64,000 nucleotides of DNA, from assembly GCA_937919925.1 (NCBI GenBank), contig CALFOT010000110.1, positions 1 to 64,000 on the forward strand. The letters run 5' to 3'. The position numbers were made by a program, and so were the translations under genes. This DNA comes from an uncultured bacterium (GTDB lineage: Bacteria; Planctomycetota; UBA1135). Shown here piece by piece: positions 51,997-62,101 of this stretch. The notes below the pieces were generated by a model. The model searched no databases. It saw only the letters and a list, made by a program, of their open reading frames with translations, and was not told the DNA's origin. How positions within the stretch are numbered: position 1 is the stretch's first letter; each line of letters opens with the position of its first letter.

Positions 51997-52818
51997 ATGA
52001 GTAACCTCTGGTTTTACGCCCTCGACGGCACACAGCACGGCCCCATGCCCACGGAGGAGCTCCAGGCTCTCTTGGGCACCAAGCTTCCTAAATCCACTTT
52101 GGTTTGGTCCGAGGGAATGGAGTCTTGGGTGGCTGCGGAAAAAGTGGAGGAATTGGTGGGCTTGGTGGCACACCCTCCGCAGCCACGTTTGGTGGTGCAG
52201 CCGCGTGTGCCACAACCGGTGGTGGAAGCGGAAGGCTACGGTGGCTCTAGTTCGGCGCGCGCGAACCCCGCGCAGCGGAATTCCCCGCCAGCAACGAGTT
52301 ATAACGACAGCCTAGTCCGCGGCCGTCAGGCGTGGGCACGTTTTTTTGCCCGCAGCATCGATGTCACCCTTTTTTATGTGCTCTGCATCACTTTGCTAGG
52401 CGGCGAAATTATCGGTGGCAATATGGCCACGCTTTTTATTCCAGTGATGATGCTGTGCATGATTCCGGTCGAAGCCTGGTGCTTGTCCCGCTGGGGCTTG
52501 ACGCCTGGAAAGTGGGTTTTTCGGGTGCGCGTTGTGCACCAGGATAATCGTTACCTCACTTTTGAAGAAGCCATCCGCCGTACTTTGAAGGTTACGATTT
52601 CCGGCATGGCACTAGGTTTTCTGTTGTTGCAAACGCTCTTTAACGTCTTGGCCTACAAGGAATTCGTGGCCACCGGCACCACCAGTTGGGATCGCAAATA
52701 TCACTCGGTGGTGCAGTTTGGCGCGCGCACTTCGATGCACACCGGCATCGCCATTCTGATGGTCGTTCTATTTATGCTGTGGCTAAACACCATGAATAGC
52801 GCCGCTGGAGCCTTGTAG
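51997..52818 (+). CDS. GYF_2 and RDD domain membrane protein
   Basis: ATG 51997 (MSNLWFYALDGTQHGPMPTEEL) is preferred over the track's 51949, giving 273 aa. Residues 4-50 are a GYF_2 domain (W-x-Y...GP...TLVW...W). A Pro/Ser-rich linker leads to an RDD domain from about 115 (RQAWARFFARSIDVTLFY, then GLTPGKWVFRVRVV) with four to five membrane helices. Role unknown. A TAGAAT box lies at 51945-51950. There is no clear Shine-Dalgarno. Confidence 0.85.
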   Translation: MSNLWFYALDGTQHGPMPTEELQALLGTKLPKSTLVWSEGMESWVAAEKVEELVGLVAHPPQPRLVVQPRVPQPVVEAEGYGGSSSARANPAQRNSPPATSYNDSLVRGRQAWARFFARSIDVTLFYVLCITLLGGEIIGGNMATLFIPVMMLCMIPVEAWCLSRWGLTPGKWVFRVRVVHQDNRYLTFEEAIRRTLKVTISGMALGFLLLQTLFNVLAYKEFVATGTTSWDRKYHSVVQFGARTSMHTGIAILMVVLFMLWLNTMNSAAGAL

Positions 52819-52860
52819 ACAGCACCATGTAAGCTGGGCGCTTCAGGAGCGTGTGATTCT

Positions 52861-54156
52861 CTAAGGTTTTTGGGCGCGCTCATGCCACCACTGCACTCGG
52901 CGTGCGGCTTCGCTTGGATCCAAGCCTGGCGGCATCACTACTGCGCCCATGGTTTCTGCAGGTGCGCTTAACAGCCGCAGGGAATAACGAGCTTCTGGGC
53001 TGAGTGGCGTTTGTGACTGGAGTAATGCAGTAAGCTCGGCGTTCACCCGCTCATCGGCGCAACGCAACAGCGCATCGGCAGCGGCAGTGATTTCTTCCAG
53101 ATTGCCTGTACGCAACCACGGCAGCAACAAATCTTGCATGCTACTCAAGCCACTCGCACCCATGGCTTCCATGACGCGCGGGCGGAGGTCTGGGGAATCC
53201 AGTGCGGCACCGTAGGTTACGGCCAAGTTCGCGTTTTGCTGCTGGGCCCACAGACCAACGGGATAACCAATCCAGGCCAGGGTTTGGAGCGCGTGTTCGC
53301 GCACATAACGGTTCTCATCAAAGATCGTTTGTTGCAGCGGCTCAAACACCCAGTTAGGCAGGCGCGTGTATACAAAACGCGCATCATCAACCGGACGCAG
53401 CGGCTGGGAACGTAGCCGCGTCATCATGCGCCAGAGTTCCGCGCGTTGAGCATCACTCGCCGCAACGGGCTCCACATCGGGTAACTGCCGGAACTTAAGC
53501 CAATACGCTTGTACTTCCAGCAGCCGTTGCCAATTGCGATCGAAGTCGTCGCTAGCTTGCCAAGCCGAACTGGGCGGCAAAAAAGCCAAAGCCTGCATGG
53601 CGCGAAAACGTGCCAAATCAACGGCCTCTTGATTGGCACTATTTTGAGCACTGAGAATGTTGTGGATGGCATCCAGACCGGCGCCCGAACCATATTTTAA
53701 TAGCGCCAACGCCAAATCCACATTGGCCAGCCAATCTTTTTCGTACTTCAAGCGCAGAGTCAAGCGGGGCAGCATCGCGGCATCGCCACGCGCCCGCAGC
53801 CAGGCGTAAGCGCGCGTTTTATCGACGCTTTCCGCAGTGAGGTCTTCCACCACGGCAAGCAAAGCCGCAGTGAGCAATAAGGGATCTGCATCTTCCAAAC
53901 GACTGCGGAAACGCCCCGCCATTTGGTCGCTCCCTTCGGCTAGCTCCATGGCTTCGAGAAAATCATCGCGGTCGTCAGCCCTTACTTCTGGCAGTCCTTG
54001 TTCGGCATAGATTTGCAAATGGTCTTCCACCACCGCGCTCCAAACAGGTGCAGGGTTGTTGGTGCTAGGGGCCATGCTTGGTTTGGCACAAGCACTCACA
54101 CACAGGGCTCCAAGCAGAGTGAGCGCAGCCATGCCGAGGGGTGCGCTGGGCTTCAT
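52861..54156 (-). CDS. HEAT-like helical lipoprotein coupled to the pentaheme cytochrome
   Basis: 431 aa. The signal peptide ends VSAC (Cys23), a good lipobox. The remainder is all helical with degenerate HEAT/PBS-like repeats, clearest at ENRYVREHALQTLAWIGYP and DLRPRVMEAMGASGL. No catalytic motif. It overlaps the cytochrome gene by ATGA and is the last gene of the ferric-type ABC operon, suggesting a periplasmic scaffold for the cytochrome or importer. Confidence 0.75.
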   Translation of the reverse strand: MKPSAPLGMAALTLLGALCVSACAKPSMAPSTNNPAPVWSAVVEDHLQIYAEQGLPEVRADDRDDFLEAMELAEGSDQMAGRFRSRLEDADPLLLTAALLAVVEDLTAESVDKTRAYAWLRARGDAAMLPRLTLRLKYEKDWLANVDLALALLKYGSGAGLDAIHNILSAQNSANQEAVDLARFRAMQALAFLPPSSAWQASDDFDRNWQRLLEVQAYWLKFRQLPDVEPVAASDAQRAELWRMMTRLRSQPLRPVDDARFVYTRLPNWVFEPLQQTIFDENRYVREHALQTLAWIGYPVGLWAQQQNANLAVTYGAALDSPDLRPRVMEAMGASGLSSMQDLLLPWLRTGNLEEITAAADALLRCADERVNAELTALLQSQTPLSPEARYSLRLLSAPAETMGAVVMPPGLDPSEAARRVQWWHERAQKP

Positions 54157-55133
54157 GATTGCAGCACCAAACGCACGAGTTCCTGGGCTTCGTCATCGGG
54201 CATGTAAGGGTTGGTGCGGTAAAGCAAACGCACTTCCGCCGTTTGCGTATCACTATTTTCCATGCCGTCCGCAAGCGGCAAAATAAATTGCTCGGTAGCT
54301 CCCGCTGGCAATTGCGTATTCACCAAATCAGTTTCATCACGGTAGGGATCGCGGAAACGATGAACCGCAAGCCATGTTCCCCAGCTTCCGTCTGCTCCCG
54401 CCCAGCGCACTTGTAAATCCGCTGCGCGGGAGCGTTCGTCGGTGGGGAAGTTGTGTCCTGCGCCATGGTTATACACAGAGACCCAAGCACCCTCAGCATT
54501 TCGCCCCACTTTCATTTCGACAGCACTCTGCAGGGCGGCCAAATCATGGGAAGCGGGGAAAGCATGATTGCGCCCCTGGCGACCACCTTGGCGAAAATTC
54601 GTAGGCATGTGGCAATCGATGCAGCCGTTGTTCTGTAATGCCGCGGGGGCGGCGCGCCATTGTTCCACTGTTTTATGTTGGTTATGACAAGCAGCGCAAT
54701 GCTCCACCGATGCCATCCGCGCGGAATACCTTGGTCGGCAGGGCGCATCCAATTTCGCGGACGGATTCTTGGTGCCCACGCCACCTTCAGGATGCGCATG
54801 GCAAGTCAAACAATCCACCCCGAGAGCGCGTTCGCTTTGACGCGCAAGCACCCGCTCGCCAGGTTGGAAAGACAGCACCGGGCGTGGTGCATGGCACGCG
54901 ATGCATTCTTGATTGGCGAAGTCATTCGATAGCTTACGCACTTCCGGATTTTCAAAAGCAAACTGGTGATGCGATTGCTGCCACTCGGCCGCAACCCCCG
55001 CATGACACTCTAAGCACTGATTGGAAGACAACAACCGCAACGGTTCAGCATGGCTCGGTGGCTTCAAAACCCATACCAGGACCACCAAACCCGTCACTGC
55101 GATTGCGCCCGAAAATACCGCTTTCAAATGCAT
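54153..55133 (-). CDS. Membrane-anchored pentaheme cytochrome c (cytochrome c554-like)
   Basis: 326 aa. One N-terminal membrane anchor ([17 protein letters not shown]) precedes five CxxCH heme sites: CLECH, CIACH, CLTCH, CAACH and [18 protein letters not shown] near 225 and a beta-rich C-terminal domain are typical of the c554/multiheme family. It faces the periplasm and should carry electrons. It is unusual in sitting inside an ABC importer operon, overlapping the ATPase gene by 10 bp and the lipoprotein gene by 4 bp. Confidence 0.9.
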   Translation of the reverse strand: MHLKAVFSGAIAVTGLVVLVWVLKPPSHAEPLRLLSSNQCLECHAGVAAEWQQSHHQFAFENPEVRKLSNDFANQECIACHAPRPVLSFQPGERVLARQSERALGVDCLTCHAHPEGGVGTKNPSAKLDAPCRPRYSARMASVEHCAACHNQHKTVEQWRAAPAALQNNGCIDCHMPTNFRQGGRQGRNHAFPASHDLAALQSAVEMKVGRNAEGAWVSVYNHGAGHNFPTDERSRAADLQVRWAGADGSWGTWLAVHRFRDPYRDETDLVNTQLPAGATEQFILPLADGMENSDTQTAEVRLLYRTNPYMPDDEAQELVRLVLQS

Positions 55134-55786
55134 GCTAAGACTCCATCGACAAGGCGCAGTTGGGAGCCGCCCAGACGCGTTGCTTCTTCAGGGTCATGGG
55201 TGACTAGAATGACGGCAGCAGAAGTTTGGTCGAGCACTTGCTCCAGCAACTCAAAACCGGCATGCCGGGCGTCGGGATCCAAGCTCGCAAAAGGTTCATC
55301 CAGCAAAAGTAACTTGGGCTCCATGGCCAGAGCGCGTGCAAAAGCGAGGCGTCGGGCTTCTCCTCCCGAAAGCTTGCCGGGTTTACGTTTGAGAAAATCA
55401 CCCAGTCCGAGGGCCACCAAAACTTGGGTACTAACCTCCTTTACATGGGGCAAGCCAGCTGCTTGACGGGCATCCATGACATTTTGTAGTACATTGCGGG
55501 TTGGCCACAAGCCGAGGTCTTGAAACACCATTTGTACGCCGCGCTGCCACGGTTGCAGTTTGATTTTGGCGCCTTCGGTGGCCACCTTACCAGCCAGCCA
55601 AACGCTGCCAGAGTCCGCTGCTTCAAGCCCAGCGATGATGCGCAGCAAAGTCGTTTTGCCGGTGCCGCTAGGGCCTTGAATACTAAACCTTTGCCCCGCT
55701 TCGACGGCCAGCGAGACATGGTCTAAAACCACCCGTTGGCGGAACGATTTGGTGAGAGCGGAGAGCGCGAGTTGGGGTGGATTCAT
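55124..55786 (-). CDS. Ferric-type ABC importer ATP-binding protein
   Basis: 220 aa. Walker [15 protein letters not shown], signature [15 protein letters not shown] and Walker [14 protein letters not shown] are intact. The length lacks the C-terminal regulatory domain of FbpC/PotA-type ATPases. It is coupled to the permease by ATGA and overlaps the cytochrome gene, so the five genes should be translated from one mRNA. Confidence 0.9.
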   Translation of the reverse strand: MNPPQLALSALTKSFRQRVVLDHVSLAVEAGQRFSIQGPSGTGKTTLLRIIAGLEAADSGSVWLAGKVATEGAKIKLQPWQRGVQMVFQDLGLWPTRNVLQNVMDARQAAGLPHVKEVSTQVLVALGLGDFLKRKPGKLSGGEARRLAFARALAMEPKLLLLDEPFASLDPDARHAGFELLEQVLDQTSAAVILVTHDPEEATRLGGSQLRLVDGVLACI

Positions 55787-57348
55787 TGATCAGAAGAGCG
55801 CAAGCTTTGCCACCAGCCATGCAGCATGACCGGCAAAAATAACAGCAGGATTAAAATGAGGCCATAGGCAGCCACGAAGTTGTCGCGCGAGAAATGTAAG
55901 GCGTTGTAGTAGCGGACCGCAGCGGAGGCATTGGCCGCCGGCAACAGAATGGCGAAATCAAGTTCGCGCACGCCAAAGGCCACCACTAAGCCAGCAGCGA
56001 GCCACAGCGAAGCATGTTGGGTTCCGAGACGATAGCGAAACAGGCGCTGCAGATAACTGCAGCCAGCGAGTGCGGCATTTTCTTCGCGGGAATCAGGCAC
56101 GCGACTCATGGCGTCGAGCAAAAGAAACACCGCAATGGGTAAAAAGCGTCCGGCAATCAGTAAGGCCGGCAGTAGCGAACTGGAATAAAACTGATCCAGC
56201 CACGGCCGGTTAAACATCAAAATGGAACCGAATCCTAGCGCTACGGACGGCACCAATAACGGTAAACTCACTAACACCACCAGCGGAAGTCGGAGCCAAT
56301 TCTTGCAGTGCAAGAGCATGTGGGCCCAGAGTGGTGCAAGGAACAGACACAGCAGCCCAGCGAGTCCACTAAAACCGAGGGTGCGCATGAGGTCGCCGCG
56401 ACCGCGATCGATACCCTCGCGGAAGGCTTGTTGGCTTACTTCTAGCCAAGTACGTTCGCTGAGTGGGCCTTGATTACCCGTTTCAAAAATTACGCGCCCC
56501 AGCGGAGCCAGTAACAACACCGTCACAATGGTCAACATGAACAGCAAAATTGGCAGGGTGAGGCGACCGGCAGAAATCGCCGTGGCATAGCGCCCGCTGT
56601 TCTTTTCATAACCCAGTTGACGTTTCAGCAAGATGGCGTTGCCCAATAAAATCACCACACCAAGCAAGACCAGCGGCAGGCTGGCAGTGGCCCCGGCGGT
56701 GAAATCAAAATTGCGCGAATGACCGAAAATTTCGGCAGCGTAGACATGAAAAAGATCGCCCACCGTTGCAAAATAATCGGGTACGGCAAAATCGGCAGCG
56801 GCAAACAAAAAAGCAAAGCCAGCGCCAATCATGGCCGGCAAAAAAGAAATCCGCAGCAACGACCAAAAAGCCAAGCGCGGCGCAATAAGCAAAGCACTTT
56901 CAAAGGAAGAAGCTGCTTGTTTGTGGAGGCTGCGTGCTGCCAGTAAGGCTGGCAAGGGCGCGTAACAAACTCCAAAAGTGAAGACCGTGGCCAGAGGGCC
57001 GGTCATGCCGGTTAAGCCAAACCATGCTTGCGCCACCATCAAGGGAGGCAGCAGGATGGGCAGCGGCATCAACAGGCGAAAAAGGCCCGCACCAGGAAAC
57101 TGAAAGCGCGTGCAAAGCAGTGCATACGGCCAACCCAGAACAATCGCGAGCAACGCGGCAAGTCCGGAAATCCAGGTAGAACGCCACAATAGAGCCGCGG
57201 TACGAGCATCCAGCATATGCGCTAGACGATCAAACCGCAGCAAGGGTTCTAGAATCGGCAAGAGTGGCAACCATGCTGCAAGCAGCGTGAGCCCTACCGC
57301 CAGCGACCACCATGGGCGTGGACTGCGACCGTGAAAAACCGCAATCAC
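55783..57348 (-). CDS. Ferric-type ABC importer permease (FbpB-like, two-domain)
   Basis: 521 aa with a GTG start in a GTGA overlap. About twelve membrane helices form two tandem permease halves, as in FbpB/SfuB and ThiP. The coupling segment in the second half reads [20 protein letters not shown], the EAA-loop region. It should form the channel for the substrate delivered by the preceding binding protein. Confidence 0.88.
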   Translation of the reverse strand: MIAVFHGRSPRPWWSLAVGLTLLAAWLPLLPILEPLLRFDRLAHMLDARTAALLWRSTWISGLAALLAIVLGWPYALLCTRFQFPGAGLFRLLMPLPILLPPLMVAQAWFGLTGMTGPLATVFTFGVCYAPLPALLAARSLHKQAASSFESALLIAPRLAFWSLLRISFLPAMIGAGFAFLFAAADFAVPDYFATVGDLFHVYAAEIFGHSRNFDFTAGATASLPLVLLGVVILLGNAILLKRQLGYEKNSGRYATAISAGRLTLPILLFMLTIVTVLLLAPLGRVIFETGNQGPLSERTWLEVSQQAFREGIDRGRGDLMRTLGFSGLAGLLCLFLAPLWAHMLLHCKNWLRLPLVVLVSLPLLVPSVALGFGSILMFNRPWLDQFYSSSLLPALLIAGRFLPIAVFLLLDAMSRVPDSREENAALAGCSYLQRLFRYRLGTQHASLWLAAGLVVAFGVRELDFAILLPAANASAAVRYYNALHFSRDNFVAAYGLILILLLFLPVMLHGWWQSLRSSDQ

Positions 57349-58367
57349 TTAACGAAGGCCTCCTGGAAGGCCACTGCGCGTGCCGAAATTGCCGCAGCCA
57401 CGGCCGGCCAATCGACCGCCATCACTTGGTAATCTTGGCCGGGTATTTGAACCCCTGCGGGCATCGCCACACCAACATGCAACGGAATCTGTTGGGCCAC
57501 GCTAAATGCAAGTTGGGTCTCCACCTCGACCGATAAAATATAGTCTAGAAATTGTTTGGCGGCATCGAGGTTTTTGCCGCTATTCAAAATGCAAATACTA
57601 TTTGGAATCAGCAGCACGCCCAGCGAGCCGTCGCCTTGTTCCAAATAACGCACGGCCACCGGGTGCCCTTGGGCAATGGCTTTGGCAGCATCGTCAGTAT
57701 CGGTGAAACACCACAGGAAATCGCCGTGCGTGGTGCGCCGCATGACGTCGGCATTACCGGCGCCAAACGACAAACCGGCGGCTTCGGCTGCGGCAAACCA
57801 GGAGAGCATGGCATCATTGCCGCGCTGCAGAGATAAGACCGTTGCATTGGTCAAAGTAGTGCCCGTCAGTGGTTGCGCCATCGCGCCGCCCACGGCATAG
57901 GCGGGGTTGAGGAAATCATCCAGCTTTTCAGGCACTAGGCCCTCGCGGTCGGTGCGATATAAAATCACCCGAGCCCGCGCGGCGAATCCAGTCCAGTGAT
58001 GATCCGCGTCACGGAACGCAGCCGGGATACCATCCGCTGCTGGGCTTTGATAAGCAACAGTAAGGCCAGCATCTTTGAGTCGCAGGGTATGGGCGATTTC
58101 GTTGTTCCAGTAAACATCTGCACGCGGGTTGTTTTTCGCTTCGGCGATGATGCGGTTGACTAGCCCGACGGTTTTGTTGCGCTCCACATCAAATTGAGTC
58201 TCTACCGTGAATCCAGTGCGGGCCTCAAACTTGGCGATGATGTTTTCGGAAAGATCCTGATCTAAAGAGCAATAAACCACGAGATCTGGACCAGAAGACA
58301 TGCCATCAGAATGGCCGCAAGCAAGGGTCAAGAGTGGTAGGAGTAGGGTGGCGCGGGAGATTCGCAT
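57345..58367 (-). CDS. Ferric-type ABC substrate-binding lipoprotein (FbpA-like)
   Basis: 340 aa. The signal peptide ends LTLAC (Cys17), so it is a lipoprotein. DLVVYCSLDQDLSENII and FEARTGFTVETQFD open the periplasmic binding fold of the FbpA/iron(III) family, and RADVYWNNEI matches its conserved segment. Iron is the likely ligand; thiamine, polyamines or phosphonates cannot be excluded. It heads the operon with permease, ATPase, cytochrome and HEAT-like lipoprotein. Confidence 0.87.
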   Translation of the reverse strand: MRISRATLLLPLLTLACGHSDGMSSGPDLVVYCSLDQDLSENIIAKFEARTGFTVETQFDVERNKTVGLVNRIIAEAKNNPRADVYWNNEIAHTLRLKDAGLTVAYQSPAADGIPAAFRDADHHWTGFAARARVILYRTDREGLVPEKLDDFLNPAYAVGGAMAQPLTGTTLTNATVLSLQRGNDAMLSWFAAAEAAGLSFGAGNADVMRRTTHGDFLWCFTDTDDAAKAIAQGHPVAVRYLEQGDGSLGVLLIPNSICILNSGKNLDAAKQFLDYILSVEVETQLAFSVAQQIPLHVGVAMPAGVQIPGQDYQVMAVDWPAVAAAISARAVAFQEAFVK

Positions 58368-58505
58368 CAGCAGGAATGTAGCAAGCCCCGTGCCACCTTA
58401 TTCCTATGGTTAAAGAGTGGCAGATGTTCCCCCTAGGGAACCGCTTGCTGGCCCGTGGGCAAGTCTAGAATAGGGCTTCATCCTGACCCTAGACCCGTGT
58501 CCCAG
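58368..58505. promoter_or_regulatory. Divergent promoter region, ferric-type operon / aminotransferase
   Basis: 138 bp. On the plus strand TTGCTG (58445-58450) and TAGAAT (58466-58471) with a 15-nt spacer could drive the aminotransferase run. The same stretch holds CTTGC...GCAAG, a short inverted repeat spanning the spacer. I see no clear Fur-like box. Confidence 0.35.
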
Positions 58506-59696
58506 ATGCCTACTACCCTTCCCGCTCTCAAGCTTGCCACCCGTATGGGTCGGCTTGGAACTGAAACCGCTTTTGAAGTCCTCGCCAAAGCGAAGGCCCT
58601 CGAAGCCCAAGGCAAAAATATCATCCACTTGGAGATTGGCGAGCCTGATTTTGATACCCCGAAGAACATCATCGAAGCTGGCGTGGATGCTATGCGTAGT
58701 GGCTGGACTCACTACGGACCAGCGAATGGTCAGCTCGATGCTCGTGAAGTGGTGGCCAATTATGTGGCGCAATCCCGTGGAATCGAGGTGCATCCAGACG
58801 AAGTCACGATTGTGCCTGGTGGCAAGCCAACTATGTTTTATGCCATGCTTGCCTTGATTGAAAAAGGCGATGAAGTCATTTATCCAAACCCAGGTTTTCC
58901 GATTTACGAATCGATGATTAACTTTACTGGTGGCACCGCTGTCGCCTGCCCGATTCGGGAATCGAATGCCTTTGCTTTGGACCCAGAGGATGTTATCTCG
59001 CGCCTCACGCCGCGTACCAAAATGGTGATTTTGAATTCACCCGCCAACCCAACCGGCGGCGTCACACCAAAAGAATCGTTGGAAAAAGTGATGAAGGCGC
59101 TGAAGGATTATCCGGATGTGTGGATTTTGTCCGATGAGATTTACAGTCGGATGCTTTATGACGGAGTAGAACATTTCAGCCCCTTAGTCGATCCAGAACT
59201 TCGTGATCGCATCATTTTGTTGGACGGGTGGTCGAAAACTTACGCCATGACGGGCTGGCGCATGGGTTTTGGCGTCATGCGGCCGGATTTGGCGGCAATG
59301 TTTACCAAACTCATGGTCAACTCCAACTCGTGTACCGCGGCTTTCTCGCAGCGCGCCGGGATGGAAGCGCTCACTGGCGACCAATCCGCTGTGGATGCGA
59401 TGTTGCTGCAGTTTGATGCGCGGCGTAAACACATCACCAAGTTGATTAACGACATCCCAGGTTTGAGCTGCCACCTTCCTACTGGCGCCTTCTACGTGTT
59501 CCCGAACATCAAGCAAACTGGTTTAAGCTCTAGCCAGTTACAAGACAAGCTCCTCTTTGAGGGAGGAGTTTCTTGTTTGGCCGGCACGTCCTTTGGTGCT
59601 GAAGGGGAGGGCTATCTTCGTTTTAGCTATGCCAACTCAATTGAAAATATTGAGGAAGGAATGCGCCGTGTTCGTAAAGTCATCGAGAGTATCTAA
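58506..59696 (+). CDS. Class I/II pyridoxal-phosphate aminotransferase
   Basis: ATG 58506 is preferred (track start 58455 is a GTG far upstream of homology), giving 396 aa. HLEIGEPDFDTPKN, NSPANPTGGV and GWSKTYAMTGWRMGF (PLP lysine) are the aspartate-aminotransferase-fold type I signatures. Substrate amino acid is not decided by sequence. The next gene starts by a 1-nt TAATG overlap, giving an amino acid and sugar metabolic run that ends with arginase and mcsB. Confidence 0.92.
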   Translation: MPTTLPALKLATRMGRLGTETAFEVLAKAKALEAQGKNIIHLEIGEPDFDTPKNIIEAGVDAMRSGWTHYGPANGQLDAREVVANYVAQSRGIEVHPDEVTIVPGGKPTMFYAMLALIEKGDEVIYPNPGFPIYESMINFTGGTAVACPIRESNAFALDPEDVISRLTPRTKMVILNSPANPTGGVTPKESLEKVMKALKDYPDVWILSDEIYSRMLYDGVEHFSPLVDPELRDRIILLDGWSKTYAMTGWRMGFGVMRPDLAAMFTKLMVNSNSCTAAFSQRAGMEALTGDQSAVDAMLLQFDARRKHITKLINDIPGLSCHLPTGAFYVFPNIKQTGLSSSQLQDKLLFEGGVSCLAGTSFGAEGEGYLRFSYANSIENIEEGMRRVRKVIESI

Positions 59697-60736
59697 TGTC
59701 TCATCCACTTGCAGATTTCCGTTCCGATACTGTCACCCTGCCTACTGCGCGGATGCTCGAGTCCATGCTCGCCGCGCGCGTGGGCGATGACGTGCTCGGC
59801 GATGACCCCACCGTGCGTAAGTTGGAAACCCGCTTTGCCAGCTTGTTCGGCAAAGAAGCAGCCTTGTTTATGCCTTCCGGGACCATGGCGAATCAAGCCG
59901 CAGTCGCGGCGCACACCGTGCCGGGCGAAGAAGTGATCGTCGATGCCAGCGCCCATATTTTTCAGTTTGAAGTTGGCGGTTTAAGCCGCGTGGCGGGGGT
60001 GCATGTGCGCACTCTGGATACTGAGAATGGCCAGTATGCATTTGGTCAGTTAGCGCGTGCCGTGCGCCCTGTGAACGATCACATGCCCCGCACGGGTTTG
60101 ATTTGCACCGAACAAACGCACCTATTTTCGGGTGGCACGATTGTTCCACTGGATTATCTCGAAGAGGTCTACAGCTTGGCTCATCACCACGGTGCGTTGG
60201 TGCACATGGATGGTGCGCGGATTTTCAACGCCCAAGCTGAAACCGGCATTGATTTTGTCGATTACGGCAAGTTTTGTGATTCGTTGATGGTGTCGTTATC
60301 CAAAGGCCTCAGCTGCCCAATCGGTTCCATCCTCATCGGCGACGGTTCCTTTATTGAACGGGCGCGGCGGGTGCGTAAATGGCTTGGTGGCGGTATGCGT
60401 CAAGTGGGTTACATTGCAGCTTGTGGCTTGGTGGCCTTAGAAGAAACGGTCCCCATGCTGGGCGAAGACAACGCTCGCTGCCGACGTCTTGGCGGCGCCA
60501 TTCTTGGCATCGATGGCGTGCAAATGGCACAAGCTACCATTGATACCAACATCCTTTTCCTTGAAATCACGCAGGCTAGTATTGATGCGCCCATGGTCGA
60601 AGCCGCTCTTGCTGATGAGGGTATTCTTACCTTAGCGCTTGGTCACCGTTTGTTGCGGTTCGTGACTCACCGCCACATCACGGATGCCGATTTAGAGCGT
60701 GCCGTGGCTGCCCTGCAAACCGTACTCAAACCTTAA
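59696..60736 (+). CDS. Low-specificity L-threonine aldolase
   Basis: 346 aa. DFRSDTVTLPT, GTMANQAAV, HMDGARIFNA and SLSKGLSCPIGS (PLP lysine) are the beta-eliminating lyase/threonine aldolase motifs. It splits threonine or allo-threonine into glycine and acetaldehyde. TAATG overlap with the aminotransferase stop, 2 nt before the phosphomannomutase gene. Confidence 0.93.
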   Translation: MSHPLADFRSDTVTLPTARMLESMLAARVGDDVLGDDPTVRKLETRFASLFGKEAALFMPSGTMANQAAVAAHTVPGEEVIVDASAHIFQFEVGGLSRVAGVHVRTLDTENGQYAFGQLARAVRPVNDHMPRTGLICTEQTHLFSGGTIVPLDYLEEVYSLAHHHGALVHMDGARIFNAQAETGIDFVDYGKFCDSLMVSLSKGLSCPIGSILIGDGSFIERARRVRKWLGGGMRQVGYIAACGLVALEETVPMLGEDNARCRRLGGAILGIDGVQMAQATIDTNILFLEITQASIDAPMVEAALADEGILTLALGHRLLRFVTHRHITDADLERAVAALQTVLKP

Positions 60737-60738
60737 TC

Positions 60739-62100
60739 ATGTCTGTTTTCAAAGCTTACGACATTCGCGGAACCTACCCAGATCAGATTGACGCAACCCT
60801 TGCGCGCCGGATTGGGCGCGCATTTGCCGATTTCCTCGGCGCTGGACCGTTCGTGGTTGGTCGGGATATGCGTGAGATGGCACCTGAAATCCACAACGCG
60901 GTCATCGAAGGAATCCTGGATGGGGGAGCTGATGTTATCGATATTGGGTTAGCCTCCACTCCGCAGACCTATTTCGCGATTGGTCATTTAAAGGCCGCTG
61001 GGGGCATGTGTGTGACTGCAAGCCACAACGCGAAGGAATACATTGGCTTCAAGTTATGTGCGCAAGAGGCCAAACCAATTTCTGCCGATAATGGCATCAA
61101 AGAAATTGAAAGCATGGCTACTCAAGGCCAAGCACCCACGCCGCTGGCGATGCGTGGTGTACGCTCGTTTGTAGATACCCTTGGCGATTATGCCAAGCAC
61201 GTGGCGCAGTGGGCCAACCTTGCGCGCGATGTGCGCATCGTTTCCGATGCGGCAAATGGCATGGCTGCACACAGTTTTCCTGCAGTACTGAAAGAAGTAC
61301 CGCAGATCCACCACAGTGGTTTGTACTATGAGTTGGACGGTACTTTCCCCAACCATGAAGCCAATCCACTCAAGCTGAGTACTCTGGTTGATTTACAGGC
61401 TTATGTGGTTGCACAAGGCGCGGAACTCGGCGCTGCCTTTGATGGCGATTCCGATCGTTGTTGTTTTGTGGATGAGAAAGGCCGCGCGATTGGTAACGAC
61501 ATCGTAACGGCTTTGGTTGCGCGTGAGGTTCTGAACACAGAGCCCGGCGCTGCCATTGTTTATGACTTGCGTAGTTCCTGGGTGTTGCCGCAAACCGTGC
61601 TTGCCGGTGGTGGTCGCCCCACGCGGGAACGCGTCGGGCATAGTTTCTTGAAAGCCAAAATGCGTGCTCATGATGCACCTTTTGGTGGCGAGTTGTCTGG
61701 CCATTATTACTTTCGTGATAACTGGTACGCAGACAACTCGGAAATCATTCTGTTGATGGTGCTGAATCTGGTTTCACGTAGTGATAAACCATTCAGTGCT
61801 ATGTTGGATGAACTTATGCTTTACCATTCCACCGGTGAAGTCAATTTCCGCGTGGAAGACAAGCAAGGCGCCATGAACAAGCTAAAGGAAGTTTTTCATG
61901 ATGCTGACTCCATCGATGAACTAGATGGTGTCACTATTTCGTATGGTGCAGTCACTGCGCCAGGTTGGTGGTGGGTGAATGTGCGCGCTTCCAACACCGA
62001 ACCCTTGTTGCGCATGAACATTGAATCCGACCAAAAAGATCAAATGGTTGCCATGACCAAACGGGTGATTGAGATTCTTGGTGTAGAACCTATAGCTTAA
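60739..62100 (+). CDS. Phosphomannomutase/phosphoglucomutase
   Basis: 453 aa. KAYDIRGTYPDQ, CVTASHNAKEYIGFK (phosphoserine loop), DGDSDRCCF (magnesium loop), GELSGHYYF (sugar loop) and ASNTEPLLRM (phosphate loop) give all four active-site motifs of the alpha-D-phosphohexomutase family. It interconverts mannose- or glucose-6-phosphate and 1-phosphate, feeding cell-envelope sugar nucleotides. Confidence 0.94.
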   Translation: MSVFKAYDIRGTYPDQIDATLARRIGRAFADFLGAGPFVVGRDMREMAPEIHNAVIEGILDGGADVIDIGLASTPQTYFAIGHLKAAGGMCVTASHNAKEYIGFKLCAQEAKPISADNGIKEIESMATQGQAPTPLAMRGVRSFVDTLGDYAKHVAQWANLARDVRIVSDAANGMAAHSFPAVLKEVPQIHHSGLYYELDGTFPNHEANPLKLSTLVDLQAYVVAQGAELGAAFDGDSDRCCFVDEKGRAIGNDIVTALVAREVLNTEPGAAIVYDLRSSWVLPQTVLAGGGRPTRERVGHSFLKAKMRAHDAPFGGELSGHYYFRDNWYADNSEIILLMVLNLVSRSDKPFSAMLDELMLYHSTGEVNFRVEDKQGAMNKLKEVFHDADSIDELDGVTISYGAVTAPGWWWVNVRASNTEPLLRMNIESDQKDQMVAMTKRVIEILGVEPIA

Positions 62101-62101
62101 A

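Noticed and set aside
52819-52860. GCGCT-TCAGG-AGCGT stem between the convergent RDD and HEAT-like genes
   Set aside because: Weak 4-5 bp stem and no following T-run on either strand.
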